A stretch of DNA of 64,000 nt, taken from contig NZ_KB903374.1 of the NCBI RefSeq assembly GCF_000379665.1, positions 1-64,000 of the forward strand, read 5' to 3'. Positions within the stretch are counted from its first letter, which is position 1, and each line of letters opens with the position of its first letter. This DNA is from Butyricimonas synergistica DSM 23225. GTDB lineage: Bacteria; Bacteroidota; Bacteroidia; Bacteroidales; Marinifilaceae. A program made the position numbers and the translations under genes. The notes under the pieces were generated by a model that was not told where the DNA came from, did no database searches, and saw nothing but the letters and a program-made list of their open reading frames with translations. This document shows positions 44,362 to 54,955 of this stretch, one piece after another.

Positions 44362-47300
44362 ATGGCCTTCAGAAAAGACAATAAAGTAAAGACTTTTACT
44401 AAAATAGCGATTGGACTAGCTTCTCCGGAAGAGATTCTGGAACGGTCTAGTGGCGCTGTACTAAAACCGGAAACGATAAACTATCGTACTTACAAACCTG
44501 AACGTGACGGTTTGTTCTGCGAGCGTATTTTCGGACCGGTGAAGGATTACGAATGTCATTGCGGTAAGTACAAGCGTATCCGTTATAAAGGGATCGTTTG
44601 CGACCGTTGTGGTGTCGAGGTGACGGAGAAGAAGGTAAGACGTGAGCGTATGGGGCATATCCAGTTGGTTGTTCCGGTAGCTCATATCTGGTATTTCAAA
44701 TCATTGCCGAATAAGATCGGTTACTTGTTGGGTTTGCCTTCCAAGAAATTGGATACCGTGATCTACTACGAGAGATACGTGGTGGTTAACCCGGGTATCA
44801 TGGGTGATACTGGTATTAAGACAATGGACTTCTTGACGGAGGAAGAGTATCTGGATATTTTGGATAAACTTCCGACGGATAATCAATACTTGGATGATGA
44901 TGATCCAAATAAATTCATCGCTAAGATGGGTGCCGAGGCGATCTCTATGCTATTGGAGCGTCTGGACCTGGATGATTTGTCCTATGACTTGAGAAATAAG
45001 GCGAACACGGAGACTTCTCAACAGAGAAAGAATGAAGCATTGAAGCGTTTGCAGGTAGTGGAGGCTTTCCGTGAGAGCAAAGAAATTAATAAACCGGAAT
45101 GGATGATCGTGAAGGTGTTGTCTGTGATACCACCTGAATTGCGTCCGTTGGTTCCGTTGGATGGTGGTCGTTTCGCAACTTCCGATTTGAACGATTTGTA
45201 TAGAAGGGTAATTATCCGTAACAATCGTTTGAAGAGATTGATCGAGATCAAGGCTCCGGATGTGATCTTACGTAATGAAAAACGTATGTTGCAGGAAGCC
45301 GTGGATTCATTGTTCGATAACTCTCGTAAGTCCAATGCAGTTAAGATTGAAAACAACAGACCGTTGAAATCTTTGTCCGACAGTTTGAAAGGTAAACAAG
45401 GACGTTTCCGTCAGAACTTGTTGGGTAAGCGTGTTGACTATTCCGCGCGTTCGGTAATTGTCGTTGGTCCAGATTTGAAGATGCACGAATGTGGTCTTCC
45501 GAAGGATATGGCTGCCGAGTTGTATATGCCGTTCATCATCCGTAAGTTGATCGAGCGTGGTATCGTGAAGACGGTGAAGAGTGCAAAGAAGATCGTGGAT
45601 CGTCGTGACCCGATCGTTTGGGATATTTTGGAAAACGTGTTGAAAGGTCATCCGGTTTTATTGAACCGTGCACCGACCCTGCACCGCTTGGGTATTCAAG
45701 CATTCCAACCGAAATTGATTGAGGGTAAGGCTATTCGTTTGCATCCTTTGGCTTGTACCGGATTCAACGCCGACTTCGATGGTGACCAGATGGCAGTGCA
45801 TTTGCCGTTGGGTAATGAGGCTGTGTTGGAAGCACAGATTTTGATGTTGTGTTCTCATAATATTTTGAACCCTGCTAACGGTGCGCCTATTACGGTGCCT
45901 TCTCAAGATATGGTACTCGGTTTGTACTATATCACGAAACCAAGGAAAGGCGTGAAGGGTGAAGGCTTGAAGTTCTATGCCCCGGAGGAAGTTATTATTG
46001 CTTTCAATGAACGGGCTGTGGATTTACATGCCGAGATTGAAGTAAAAATTGATGATGTCGATAAGGATGGTAATGCGATAAAACACATGATTAAGACTAC
46101 TGTCGGTCGTGTGATTTTGAATCAGTTTACCCCGAAGAATTATCCGTATATTAATACTTTAATCACGAAGAAAGCTTTGCGTGACATTATCGGTGACGTG
46201 TTCAAACGTTGCGGTGTGGACGTGACTGCTAAGTTCTTGGATGATATCAAAGACTTGGGGTATCGTAAAGCGTTCGAAGGTGGATTGTCATTCAACTTGG
46301 GTGACGTTATCGTTCCCGAGAACAAGCAAGACTTGTTGCAGGAGGGATATGACCAAGTAGAAGAGGTGATGGCTAACTATAACATGGGATTCATCACCAA
46401 TAATGAAAGATATAACCAGATTATTGATATCTGGACGCACGTTAACGCTAATTTGACTTCTACTTTGATGAAGCAGTTGGCGGCAGACGACCAAGGATTC
46501 AATTCCATTTACATGATGTTGGATTCCGGAGCCCGTGGATCTCGTGAGCAAATTCGTCAGTTAGGCGGTATGCGTGGATTGATGGCAAAACCGCAGAAAT
46601 CAGGAGCTGCCGGTGCTCAGATTATCGAGAACCCGATTTTGGCAAACTTTAAAGAGGGACTTTCGGTGTTGGAGTACTTTATTTCAACCCACGGTGCTCG
46701 TAAAGGTTTGGCGGATACGGCATTGAAGACAGCAGACGCGGGATACTTGACTCGTCGTTTGGTTGACGTGGCGAATGATATCACGATTACCGAGGAAGAT
46801 TGCGGTACATTGAGGGGTATCACAATTTCGGCTATCAAGAATAACGAAGAAATTGTATCTTCTTTGTCTGAAAGAATATTGGGACGTGTTTCCGTACATG
46901 ATATTTATCATCCGAATACCGGCGAGTTGATCGTGGCTTCAGGTGATGAAATTACGGAAGTTATTGCAGATATTATCGAGAAATCTCCGATCGAGCGGGT
47001 GGAAGTTCGTTCCGTGTTGACTTGTGAGGCGAAGAAAGGTGTATGTGCTAAATGTTATGGGCGTAACTTGGCAACGAGCCGTATGGTTGAGAAGGGAGAA
47101 GCTGTCGGGGTTATTGCCGCACAGTCTATCGGAGAGCCGGGTACACAGTTGACATTGAGAACCTTCCACGTGGGAGGTACCGCTGGAAATATTTCCAGCG
47201 AGAACTCTTTGAAAGCGAAGTACGATGGTTACGTTGAATTTGAAGAGTTGCGTTCTGTTGAACACGTTCTGGATAACGGCACTACGTGTGATGTTGTTGT

Positions 47301-48606
47301 AGGACGTTTGACGGAATTGCGTATTCTGGATAAAAATACAAATATTATATTGATTTCCCATGCTATTCCTTATGGAGCAAAATTGTTCGTGAAGGATGGA
47401 CAGGAAATCGATAAAGGGGAATTGCTTTGCGAATGGGACCCGTTCAATGCTTTGATCATTACCGAATTTGCCGGAACGATCGGGTTGGAGAACTTGATTG
47501 AAGGTGAAACCTACAAGGAAGAATCTGACGAAACGACCGGATTTAGAGAAATGATTATCATTGAGTTCCGTGATAAGATGAAAGCTCCTGCCCTTCGTAT
47601 CAATGATAAGGAAGGCAACACGATCAAGAGCTACAACTTACCGGTAGGCGCTCATATCGTTGTAAAAGAAGGTGCTGAAGTAACGGCAGGTAGTACAATC
47701 GCTAAGATTCCGAGGGCTGTTGGTAAAGCAGGCGATATCACGGGAGGTCTTCCTCGAGTTACCGAGTTGTTCGAGGCTCGTAACCCGTCGAATCCTGCAG
47801 TCGTATCTGAAATTGATGGAGAGGTTACTTACGGTAAGATCAAACGCGGTAACCGCGAGATTATCGTGACTTCTAAAGCCGGAGAGGTGAAGAAGTACTT
47901 GGTATCTCTGTCAAAACAGATATTGGTTCAGGAGAATGACTACGTGCGTGCCGGAACCCCGCTGTCTGACGGTGCGATTACCCCGATTGATATCTTGAAT
48001 ATCGAAGGTCCGATTAAAGTACAAGAATATATCGTGAACGAGGTACAGGATGTATATCGTATGCAGGGTGTGAAGATCAATGATAAGCATTTCGAGATTA
48101 TCGTACACCAGATGATGCGTAAGGTATTGATTCAGGATGCCGGCGACACGAGATTCTTGGAGAATCAAGTTGTTGACAAGAGTGAATTTATGGAAGAGAA
48201 CGATTCTATCTACGGTAAGAAAGTTGTACTTGAAGCCGGAGATTCGGATCGGGTGAAACCGGGACAGATTATCTCTGTACGTATGTTGCGGGATATCAAT
48301 TCACAATTGAAACGTCGTGACTTGAAGGTGATTGAAGCCAGAGATGCGGTACCTGCAACTTCTGCTCAGGTATTACAAGGTATTACCCGTGCGGCATTGC
48401 AGACGTCAAGCTTTATTTCTGCAGCATCATTCCAGGAAACCACGAAGGTATTGAATGAAGCAGCAATTTATGGTAAAGTCGATCCGTTGGAAGGATTGAA
48501 GGAGAACGTGATTTGCGGTCACTTGATTCCGGTTGGTACGGGTATGAAAGAATTTAGAAGTATGATCGTAGGTTCTAAGTCTGACCTCGAGAGACTTGAA
48601 AAATAA
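44362..48606 (+). CDS. rpoC: RNA polymerase subunit beta'
   Basis: A 1,414-residue protein. The N-terminal zinc site is [20 protein letters not shown], the active centre is [14 protein letters not shown] with three Asp for magnesium, the second zinc site lies in [13 protein letters not shown], and the trigger loop region has [20 protein letters not shown]. It forms the catalytic core with RpoB. Length and motifs are complete. Confidence 0.99.
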   Translation: MAFRKDNKVKTFTKIAIGLASPEEILERSSGAVLKPETINYRTYKPERDGLFCERIFGPVKDYECHCGKYKRIRYKGIVCDRCGVEVTEKKVRRERMGHIQLVVPVAHIWYFKSLPNKIGYLLGLPSKKLDTVIYYERYVVVNPGIMGDTGIKTMDFLTEEEYLDILDKLPTDNQYLDDDDPNKFIAKMGAEAISMLLERLDLDDLSYDLRNKANTETSQQRKNEALKRLQVVEAFRESKEINKPEWMIVKVLSVIPPELRPLVPLDGGRFATSDLNDLYRRVIIRNNRLKRLIEIKAPDVILRNEKRMLQEAVDSLFDNSRKSNAVKIENNRPLKSLSDSLKGKQGRFRQNLLGKRVDYSARSVIVVGPDLKMHECGLPKDMAAELYMPFIIRKLIERGIVKTVKSAKKIVDRRDPIVWDILENVLKGHPVLLNRAPTLHRLGIQAFQPKLIEGKAIRLHPLACTGFNADFDGDQMAVHLPLGNEAVLEAQILMLCSHNILNPANGAPITVPSQDMVLGLYYITKPRKGVKGEGLKFYAPEEVIIAFNERAVDLHAEIEVKIDDVDKDGNAIKHMIKTTVGRVILNQFTPKNYPYINTLITKKALRDIIGDVFKRCGVDVTAKFLDDIKDLGYRKAFEGGLSFNLGDVIVPENKQDLLQEGYDQVEEVMANYNMGFITNNERYNQIIDIWTHVNANLTSTLMKQLAADDQGFNSIYMMLDSGARGSREQIRQLGGMRGLMAKPQKSGAAGAQIIENPILANFKEGLSVLEYFISTHGARKGLADTALKTADAGYLTRRLVDVANDITITEEDCGTLRGITISAIKNNEEIVSSLSERILGRVSVHDIYHPNTGELIVASGDEITEVIADIIEKSPIERVEVRSVLTCEAKKGVCAKCYGRNLATSRMVEKGEAVGVIAAQSIGEPGTQLTLRTFHVGGTAGNISSENSLKAKYDGYVEFEELRSVEHVLDNGTTCDVVVGRLTELRILDKNTNIILISHAIPYGAKLFVKDGQEIDKGELLCEWDPFNALIITEFAGTIGLENLIEGETYKEESDETTGFREMIIIEFRDKMKAPALRINDKEGNTIKSYNLPVGAHIVVKEGAEVTAGSTIAKIPRAVGKAGDITGGLPRVTELFEARNPSNPAVVSEIDGEVTYGKIKRGNREIIVTSKAGEVKKYLVSLSKQILVQENDYVRAGTPLSDGAITPIDILNIEGPIKVQEYIVNEVQDVYRMQGVKINDKHFEIIVHQMMRKVLIQDAGDTRFLENQVVDKSEFMEENDSIYGKKVVLEAGDSDRVKPGQIISVRMLRDINSQLKRRDLKVIEARDAVPATSAQVLQGITRAALQTSSFISAASFQETTKVLNEAAIYGKVDPLEGLKENVICGHLIPVGTGMKEFRSMIVGSKSDLERLEK

Positions 48607-48613
48607 AAATAAG

Positions 48614-48645
48614 ATAGAGGCGCCGAAAGGTGCCTCTATTGTTTT
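48614..48645 (+). terminator. Terminator of the rpoBC operon
   Basis: ATAGAGGC and GCCTCTAT with CC/GG inside form a hairpin followed by TGTTTT. Confidence 0.85.
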
Positions 48646-48664
48646 ATAACTATAATCTAATATT

Positions 48665-48982
48665 ATGGAAGAAAAGAAACAACAACTTGATATCGAGCTT
48701 AGTCACGAGGTCGCGCAAGGTACTTATGCTAATCTGGCTATCATTTCTCATTCTACGTCCGAGTTTATTGTTGATTTTATTCGTATCATGCCCGGAGTAC
48801 CCAAAGCGGACGTGAAAAGTCGTATTATTTTGACCCCGGAACACGCAAAACGTTTGATGTTGGCTTTACAGGATAATATCCGTAAATTTGAAATGAATAA
48901 CGGGAAGATTAATCTGCCGGAAGGTGGTGCTCCCGGCGCACCAATGTTCCCGCTGGATATGGGACCACAAGGACAGGCTTAG
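48665..48982 (+). CDS. DUF3467 family protein
   Basis: A 105-residue protein beginning with a charged stretch (EEKKQQLDIELS) and containing GTYANLAIISHSTSEFIVDF and SRIILTPEHAKRLMLALQDN, the DUF3467 pattern. It lies right behind rpoC in many Bacteroidota. Function unknown; the fold may be dimeric and cytosolic. The tail is Pro/Gly-rich. Confidence 0.85.
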   Translation: MEEKKQQLDIELSHEVAQGTYANLAIISHSTSEFIVDFIRIMPGVPKADVKSRIILTPEHAKRLMLALQDNIRKFEMNNGKINLPEGGAPGAPMFPLDMGPQGQA

Positions 48983-48988
48983 TAATTG

Positions 48989-50050
48989 TCAGAGCCATTT
49001 CTTTCGTTTGAAATAAAGGAGCATGATGATCGTGATAACAATCATGATCCCCCACAGAACGAAGTAGGCATGAGGGTTATCGAGTTCCGGCATATATTTA
49101 AAGTTCATCCCGTAAATGCCAGCGATGAAGGTGAGGGGGATGAAGATGGCGGAGAAGATGGTCAATACTTTCATGACATCATTGATGCGGTTGCTGGTAT
49201 TAGTTTGGTAGAGGTTTATTTGATCTGATACCATGGAATAGTAAATTTCTATGGCTTCTTGAGCTTGTAGAACCAGATCGTCCAAGTCATGCAAGTAAGT
49301 GAATGTGCGTTCGTTGATTAAAGGGGAGTCGCAATTCGTGAAGCGGGTTGTTACTTCTTTAAAAGGACGAACATTTTTTCGTATATAAGATAACTCTGTT
49401 TTAAAATGATAAAGATCTTCTATTGTTTTTGCGTCAGAGTCAAGAATATTCCTTCCTCTCTCTTCAATAGCGGCTCCCAGTATTTCCAGATTGATAATAT
49501 AGCTATCCACGAGTGTGTCCAGCAAGGCATAGCATAGATAGTCTATTCCAAAGGTGCGGATACGGGTTTTTCCGTCATAAAGGCGTTTCTTTACATCTTT
49601 GAAATAATCGGCATCCGTTTCCTGTATGGTGATAAGGTAGTGGGAACCTGCAATAAAGGAGAGTTGTTCCATATGAACCACGTTATCTTCATTTCCGAGG
49701 TAGAATGTTTTGGCAATGATATACAGGTGATCGGATTCCTCGCTGAAACGGGGACGTTGGTCTGTGTTTAGGATATCTTCCAAAAATAGGGAAGAGATAT
49801 CGAAAGCCTTCCCCATTTCGGCAATAAGGCTTGTATTCTGAAGACCGGAGATATTGATCCATGTCATATGATCATTGGAAACCATATCGTGGATGCCGTT
49901 CATGGTTTCGGGGAAAAATTCCTTGACCCCTTCCTGTGTATATTGTATGACATGGATGGAGTTTTTGGTCATTTTTTGCTTCCCGATAAAAATGAGTGAA
50001 CCGGGTGCTGCTCCTTGTGATTTTGTCCGATCTTTTAGAAATCTGGCCAT
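48989..50050 (-). CDS. corA: CorA-type magnesium/cobalt transporter
   Basis: A 353-residue protein: a large N-terminal cytosolic domain (about 1-285), a long helix, then two membrane helices at the C-terminus (FIPLTFIAGIYGMNF and a following LWGIMIVITIIMLLYF). The GMN motif between them is the selectivity signature of CorA. It is on the opposite strand to rpoC and the mscS-like gene is 41 bp upstream. Confidence 0.93.
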   Translation of the reverse strand: MARFLKDRTKSQGAAPGSLIFIGKQKMTKNSIHVIQYTQEGVKEFFPETMNGIHDMVSNDHMTWINISGLQNTSLIAEMGKAFDISSLFLEDILNTDQRPRFSEESDHLYIIAKTFYLGNEDNVVHMEQLSFIAGSHYLITIQETDADYFKDVKKRLYDGKTRIRTFGIDYLCYALLDTLVDSYIINLEILGAAIEERGRNILDSDAKTIEDLYHFKTELSYIRKNVRPFKEVTTRFTNCDSPLINERTFTYLHDLDDLVLQAQEAIEIYYSMVSDQINLYQTNTSNRINDVMKVLTIFSAIFIPLTFIAGIYGMNFKYMPELDNPHAYFVLWGIMIVITIIMLLYFKRKKWL

Positions 50051-50091
50051 AATACGATATAAGTTTAAAGTTAAAAACTAAAAGATAGAAG

Positions 50092-51642
50092 TTATTTTGG
50101 AATATCGGAAATATCCGAATCTGATTTTTCTATTTTTAGCCTGATGGGGTTGGAACTATCTCCCCACGTGATACTACGGTATGGGAATGGGAACTCGACA
50201 TTTTTTTCGTCGAATAATTTCTTTAATCTTCGGCGATATTCTCGTCCGACAGTCCATTGCTGCATAGGTTTGGTTTTGAGTACAAGACGAATCATCACGG
50301 CGCTGTCCGCGAAATCATTTACTCCACTGATGGATACAGGTTCCAGCATGATGTCTTTGTATTGAGGATCATTGAGCATTTCATCCCCGACTTGTTGCAT
50401 GAGTGCCACGGCATTATCCGTGTCTTCTTTATAGGCAATGCCTATGTTTAGCACGATTGCAGACCATTCTTTGGTCATGTTGGAAAGCGTGTCAATTTTT
50501 CCGTTTTGGAAAATGTGTACGACTCCCGAGCTATCCCGCAGGGTTACGGTTCGTAACTCGATTTTTTCAACCAGTCCTTCCGTGCCGTTGATAACAGCCC
50601 AATCGCCGGTTCGTAACTGGTCTTCCAATAAGATAAAGAATCCGGAAATGAAATCCCGGACAAGTTCTTGTGCCCCGAAACCGACTGCCAAGCCGACAAT
50701 ACCGGCACTGGCGAGGATGGGAGCTATATTGATATTGAATTTACCGAGGAGTATCAGTAGGAAGATGACCCATAAGAAGATTCTTCCGATACCATATATA
50801 ATACCCGTGAGTGTGTTGATACGTTTTTCTGCTTCTCCGTCATCAATGTCTGCTGCTTTGTGGGCTTTGGTGGTGGCTATTTTTTTCATCTTTTTGACCG
50901 TGAAGCGCAAAGCTCGCAGCAAGGAAACAAAGAGTACTATTAAAATAGCGATAGAGGGTAGTTGTATCACGCACCAGGTAATTAATTTAGTTAACATTTC
51001 GTTCCAAAAGTTTGCGGTAAACACGGCAGGAACTTTGGATGCGGCTTCTTTGGTATTCCAGAATACCACGACACCGTCTATTTGTGTACTGTCCGGGATG
51101 TTTTTTTCTATGATGTCATTGGTCGTATTATCCCACCATGAATCATCCAGATTTGCTTTATTGATTAAGAAGTTGGTGCTGACTTTTGGAACGGAAACAA
51201 CGATCTCACCCGAGGAAGGGAGAAAGTGAATATTGTGGTAAGCGTCCCGGAGTTCTCCCAGTGTGGAGTTCAGTCCGATGCCCTCGGCTGTTTTGAAAAT
51301 CGTATCCCGGATAATGATCCGGTTTATATATGAACTGGTATCCCCTGAAACTTCCGGAGTCGCTGTGAATAGCAATATTCCGTCCCGGTCATACACGTTG
51401 TAATCGTCAAATTCTTGATTGAAGAATCCGCCTTTGTTTTTTATTAGTTTGATTTGTTTTTTGGGGTATAGCGAGTACAATTGGTTGATGTTCGTACCTC
51501 TTTGAATGATGCCCACGTGAGTGGAACTGATCGTGTAAGGATTCTGATCGTCGGGATTTTCAATAAAATCAGAGAGTTTTGATTTCTTTCCGCAACTTGC
51601 GATCCCTATTACCAAGCAAAGAAGAATCAAGTAATATTTCAT
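50092..51642 (-). CDS. MscS family mechanosensitive channel with a lipoprotein-type N-terminus
   Basis: A 516-residue protein from the ATG at 51642. Its start, KYYLILLCLVIGIASCGKK, is a good lipoprotein signal with Cys in the lipobox. A soluble region (about 20-215) follows, then membrane helices (about 225-250 and 285-345) and the pore helix GIVGLAVGFGAQELVRDFISGFF of MscS, then the beta domain LLEDQLRTGDWAVI and a C-terminal alpha/beta part. It releases solutes under hypo-osmotic stress. The longer frame from 51702 was not used because it would bury the signal peptide. Confidence 0.85.
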   Translation of the reverse strand: MKYYLILLCLVIGIASCGKKSKLSDFIENPDDQNPYTISSTHVGIIQRGTNINQLYSLYPKKQIKLIKNKGGFFNQEFDDYNVYDRDGILLFTATPEVSGDTSSYINRIIIRDTIFKTAEGIGLNSTLGELRDAYHNIHFLPSSGEIVVSVPKVSTNFLINKANLDDSWWDNTTNDIIEKNIPDSTQIDGVVVFWNTKEAASKVPAVFTANFWNEMLTKLITWCVIQLPSIAILIVLFVSLLRALRFTVKKMKKIATTKAHKAADIDDGEAEKRINTLTGIIYGIGRIFLWVIFLLILLGKFNINIAPILASAGIVGLAVGFGAQELVRDFISGFFILLEDQLRTGDWAVINGTEGLVEKIELRTVTLRDSSGVVHIFQNGKIDTLSNMTKEWSAIVLNIGIAYKEDTDNAVALMQQVGDEMLNDPQYKDIMLEPVSISGVNDFADSAVMIRLVLKTKPMQQWTVGREYRRRLKKLFDEKNVEFPFPYRSITWGDSSNPIRLKIEKSDSDISDIPK

Positions 51643-52036
51643 GGTAATATGTCTTATTTTAAATAGGTTATTATGTACCTTTTGTTCGATAAAATTATAC
51701 AAAACTTATTATTTATACAATTTTTGCCTAGCATTTGTTCCATTTTGAAAGGAAAATTCTTCATTTAAATTTTCAACTGTAACGGGAAAGTAACAAAAAA
51801 ACGACGGGAAACCGGTTCTTCTTTAGAACGGTTTTATTTTATATGGGTTGAAAAATATGTTTTTTAACATGTTTGGTCTTGATTGTCAAGGCAATATCTG
51901 GAAAGAAAAAAATCTTGATACAAACTTGTTTAGATATTTGTATTGGCTACCTTTACGCATGTTTTACAACATAAAATCAGTGTGATATTATAGTATATTA
52001 TTTATAATCTAATATTAAAGAACAAGTAACTAAGTC
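51643..52036. other. Intergenic region between mscS-like gene and korA
   Basis: AT-rich, no gene. A hairpin AACCGGTTCT...AGAACGGTT with a following TTTTATTTTA lies at 51810-51840 (plus sense) and may end a small plus-strand transcript. The korA promoter is at its right side. Confidence 0.5.
51925..51955 (+). promoter_or_regulatory. Promoter of korAB
   Basis: CTTG, 19 bases, TACCTTTA is one base off consensus in each box. Transcription would start near 51962. Confidence 0.55.
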
Positions 52037-53881
52037 ATGAGTGAAAAGACAAAAGTTATCGACAAAAAGAACATTGTAATTCGTTTTTCGGGAGATTCGG
52101 GAGACGGAATGCAATTAACGGGTTCGCAGTTCTCGGATGCTGCAGCCTTATTTGGAAACGGTGTATCAACGTTTCCGGATTATCCTGCTGAGATTCGTGC
52201 CCCGCAAGGTACAGTAGGTGGTGTTTCTGGTTTCCAGGTACATATTGGAAATAATCCGGTAAAGACGCCGGGTGATTTTGCTGACGTGCTTGTGGCGATG
52301 AATCCTGCCGCGCTGAAAGCCAACTTGCGTTGGGCTAAAAAGGGTGCGACGATTATCGTGAATTTAGATGCATTTAATGACAAGAATATCGAGAAAGCCG
52401 GGTATAAAGAAAACCCGCTGGAAGATGTTGGCTTGCAAGATTATAACGTGATTCCTGTAAAGATCACAACTTTGACGGAAGAAGCTTTGAAAGACAGTGG
52501 CCTGGATCAAAAGTCTATCGTTAAATGTAAGAATATGTTTGCTCTTGGTATGATTTACTGGATGTTCGATCGTACGGTAGATCACACGAGAGATTTTATC
52601 AATCAGAAGTTTGCTAAAAAGCCGGAAATCGCTAAAGCTAACGTGAAAGTGTTGGAAAGCGGATTTAATTACGCTTCTAATGTTCATGCGCTGGCAGTGC
52701 ATTTCAATGTGGCTCCCGCTCAAATCGAGAAAGGGCGCTATCGTACGATCACCGGAAATAAAGCTACGGCATGGGGATTCTTGGCTGCTGCTGAAAAGGC
52801 TAATTTGCCTTTGTTCTGCGGTTCTTACCCTATTACTCCGGCAACGGATATTTTGCAAGAGTTGGCGTTAAGACGCGACTTGGGGGTTAAGACTTATCAG
52901 GCAGAGGACGAGATTGCCGGAATTTGTACTTCAATCGGTGCAAGTTACGTTGGGAATTTGGCTATTACAACAACCTCGGGACCCGGTCTTGCCTTGAAGA
53001 GCGAGGCTGCCGGTTTGGCAGTTATGGCTGAATTGCCTTTGGTTATCGTTGATGTTCAACGTGGAGGTCCTTCTACCGGTCTTCCCACGAAAACAGAACA
53101 ATCTGACTTATTGCAAGCTCTTTACGGACGTAATGGTGAAAGCCCTATGCCGGTAGTTGCTGCAAGTACCCCGGGAAATTGTTTTGATTATGCTTTTTGG
53201 GCTTCTAAAATAGCTATTGAACATATGACTCCGGTTGTTTTGTTGACGGATGGTTATCTTGGAAACGGCGCTCAACCTTGGAAAATTCCTTCTCTGAAAG
53301 ATTTCCCGGCTATTACGCCGAGAGTAGCCAAAGAAGGTGATGATTACAAACCTTATGCACGTGATCCGGAAACTTTAGCCAGAATGTGGGCTTTGCCGGG
53401 AACGAAAGGATTGGAACATCGTATCGGCGGTTTGGAGAAAGTAAATATTACTGGAGAGATTAGCTATGTGCCGGAGAATCATCAGGTGATGACGGATTTG
53501 CGTGATGCTAAGGTGGCTAAAATAGCTGACTATATTCCGCAACAAGAAATCTTCGGAAACCAAGATGGTGGTGATGTGCTTGTTGTTGGATGGGGTGGTA
53601 CTTACGGTCACTTGTATTCGGTTGTGCGTGAATTGAGAGAAGAAGGTCAAGACGTAAGTTTGGCTCACTTCAACTTTATCAACCCGCTTCCGAAAAATAC
53701 GGACGAAGTGCTTGGCAAATTCAAGAAAATCATCGTTTGCGAGTTGAACTTGGGACAATTTGCTCAATATTTGAGAGCTAAATTCCCGCATTACAATTAT
53801 TATCAGTATAACAAAGTAGCTGGATTACCTTTCACGGTAGTTGAGTTGAAAGAAAAAATAACCGAATTATTAGGAAAATAA
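52037..53881 (+). CDS. korA: 2-oxoacid:ferredoxin oxidoreductase, fused gamma-alpha subunit
   Basis: A 614-residue protein with an N-terminal gamma domain (about 10-200: RFSGDSGDGMQLTGSQFSDA, then TFPDYPAEIRAPQGT) fused to the alpha (pyrimidine/transketolase-like) domain (about 215-614: FCGSYPITPATDILQEL, then TTSGPGLALKSEAAGLAVMA). This layout is the Bacteroidota 2-oxoglutarate:ferredoxin oxidoreductase. It oxidises 2-oxoglutarate to succinyl-CoA and reduces ferredoxin, and may run in reverse for anabolism. korB starts 2 bp later. The substrate is inferred from the family. Confidence 0.93.
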   Translation: MSEKTKVIDKKNIVIRFSGDSGDGMQLTGSQFSDAAALFGNGVSTFPDYPAEIRAPQGTVGGVSGFQVHIGNNPVKTPGDFADVLVAMNPAALKANLRWAKKGATIIVNLDAFNDKNIEKAGYKENPLEDVGLQDYNVIPVKITTLTEEALKDSGLDQKSIVKCKNMFALGMIYWMFDRTVDHTRDFINQKFAKKPEIAKANVKVLESGFNYASNVHALAVHFNVAPAQIEKGRYRTITGNKATAWGFLAAAEKANLPLFCGSYPITPATDILQELALRRDLGVKTYQAEDEIAGICTSIGASYVGNLAITTTSGPGLALKSEAAGLAVMAELPLVIVDVQRGGPSTGLPTKTEQSDLLQALYGRNGESPMPVVAASTPGNCFDYAFWASKIAIEHMTPVVLLTDGYLGNGAQPWKIPSLKDFPAITPRVAKEGDDYKPYARDPETLARMWALPGTKGLEHRIGGLEKVNITGEISYVPENHQVMTDLRDAKVAKIADYIPQQEIFGNQDGGDVLVVGWGGTYGHLYSVVRELREEGQDVSLAHFNFINPLPKNTDEVLGKFKKIIVCELNLGQFAQYLRAKFPHYNYYQYNKVAGLPFTVVELKEKITELLGK

Positions 53882-53883
53882 TC

Positions 53884-54900
53884 ATGGCAGAACAATATAC
53901 ACCGAAAGATTTTAAGAGCAACCAAGAGATTCGTTGGTGTCCGGGTTGCGGTGACCATGGTATCATTAACTCCGTGCAGAAAGCCATGGCTGAATTGGGG
54001 TACCCGAAAGAATCGTGGGCAGTTATTTCCGGAATCGGGTGTTCTTCCCGTTTCCCTTACTACATGAACACGTATGGATTCCATACGATTCATGGGCGTG
54101 CTGCCGCTATTGCGTCCGGGGCAAAGAGTGCTAACCCGAAATTGAATATTCTTCAAGTTTCCGGTGACGGTGATGCGTTAGCTATCGGGGGTAATCACTT
54201 TATTCACGCTATCCGCCGGAACATTGATATTACCACTTTAGTGTTCAATAATGAGATCTACGGTTTGACGAAAGGTCAGTATTCTCCGACCACGAAATTG
54301 GGAACTAAGACGAAAACTTCTCCTTATGGAACGATCGAAACTCCGTTTAACCCGGGGGAATTGGTAATCGGTGCACAAGGGAAATTCTTTGCCCGCTCGT
54401 TGGATATGAATATCAATTTGACGGCAGAAGTGATCGAGGCGGGTGTGCGTCATAAAGGAACCGCTGTTGTGGAGATTCTTCAGAACTGCGTTATTTTTGC
54501 CGACGGGGCTCACTCTGCTATTACTGATAAAGAGATGAAAGAGGATCGTCAGTTGATTTTGAAGCACGGCGAACCGATGGTTTTCGGAAAGAATAAAGAT
54601 AAAGGTATCATGTTCGATATGAAAGCCGGAAAGTTGAAAGTTGTGGAGATCGGCAAAGACGGAATCACTCTTGACGACATTATGGTACATGATGCACATA
54701 GCGTAAATCCCTCTATACATTGGATGCTGGTACACATGAAAGCGCCGGAATATCCCGTGGCATTAGGTGTGATCCGCGATGTGGAAGGTGTAACTTACAA
54801 TGATGCTTTGGAAGGACAAATTGAAGACGTGAAAGTAAAATCACCGATTCATTGTGTTGAAGATTTATTGAACAGCGGTGACGTTTGGGAAGTGAAATAA
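53884..54900 (+). CDS. korB: 2-oxoacid:ferredoxin oxidoreductase beta subunit
   Basis: A 338-residue protein that binds thiamine diphosphate: WCPGCGDHGIINS with two of the cluster or structural Cys, then ISGIGCSSRFPYY and SGDGDALAIGGNHFIHA with the GDG motif for TPP-magnesium. It completes the enzyme with KorA. No separate ferredoxin subunit gene is in the window. Confidence 0.95.
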   Translation: MAEQYTPKDFKSNQEIRWCPGCGDHGIINSVQKAMAELGYPKESWAVISGIGCSSRFPYYMNTYGFHTIHGRAAAIASGAKSANPKLNILQVSGDGDALAIGGNHFIHAIRRNIDITTLVFNNEIYGLTKGQYSPTTKLGTKTKTSPYGTIETPFNPGELVIGAQGKFFARSLDMNINLTAEVIEAGVRHKGTAVVEILQNCVIFADGAHSAITDKEMKEDRQLILKHGEPMVFGKNKDKGIMFDMKAGKLKVVEIGKDGITLDDIMVHDAHSVNPSIHWMLVHMKAPEYPVALGVIRDVEGVTYNDALEGQIEDVKVKSPIHCVEDLLNSGDVWEVK

Positions 54901-54921
54901 AGTATCAGTTGATAATATTAA

Positions 54922-54954
54922 AAATAGAGGCGTTCCATCGGAATGCCTCTATTT
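54922..54954. terminator. Bidirectional terminator between korB and the GH92 gene
   Basis: AAATAGAGGC and GCCTCTATTT with TTCC/GGAA inside form a strong hairpin serving two convergent genes. Confidence 0.9.
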
Positions 54955-54955
54955 A

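Noticed and set aside
36148-48606. Many frames of 60-160 codons opposite or inside tuf, rpoB, rpoC and the ribosomal protein genes
   Set aside because: They are shadows of strongly coding genes.
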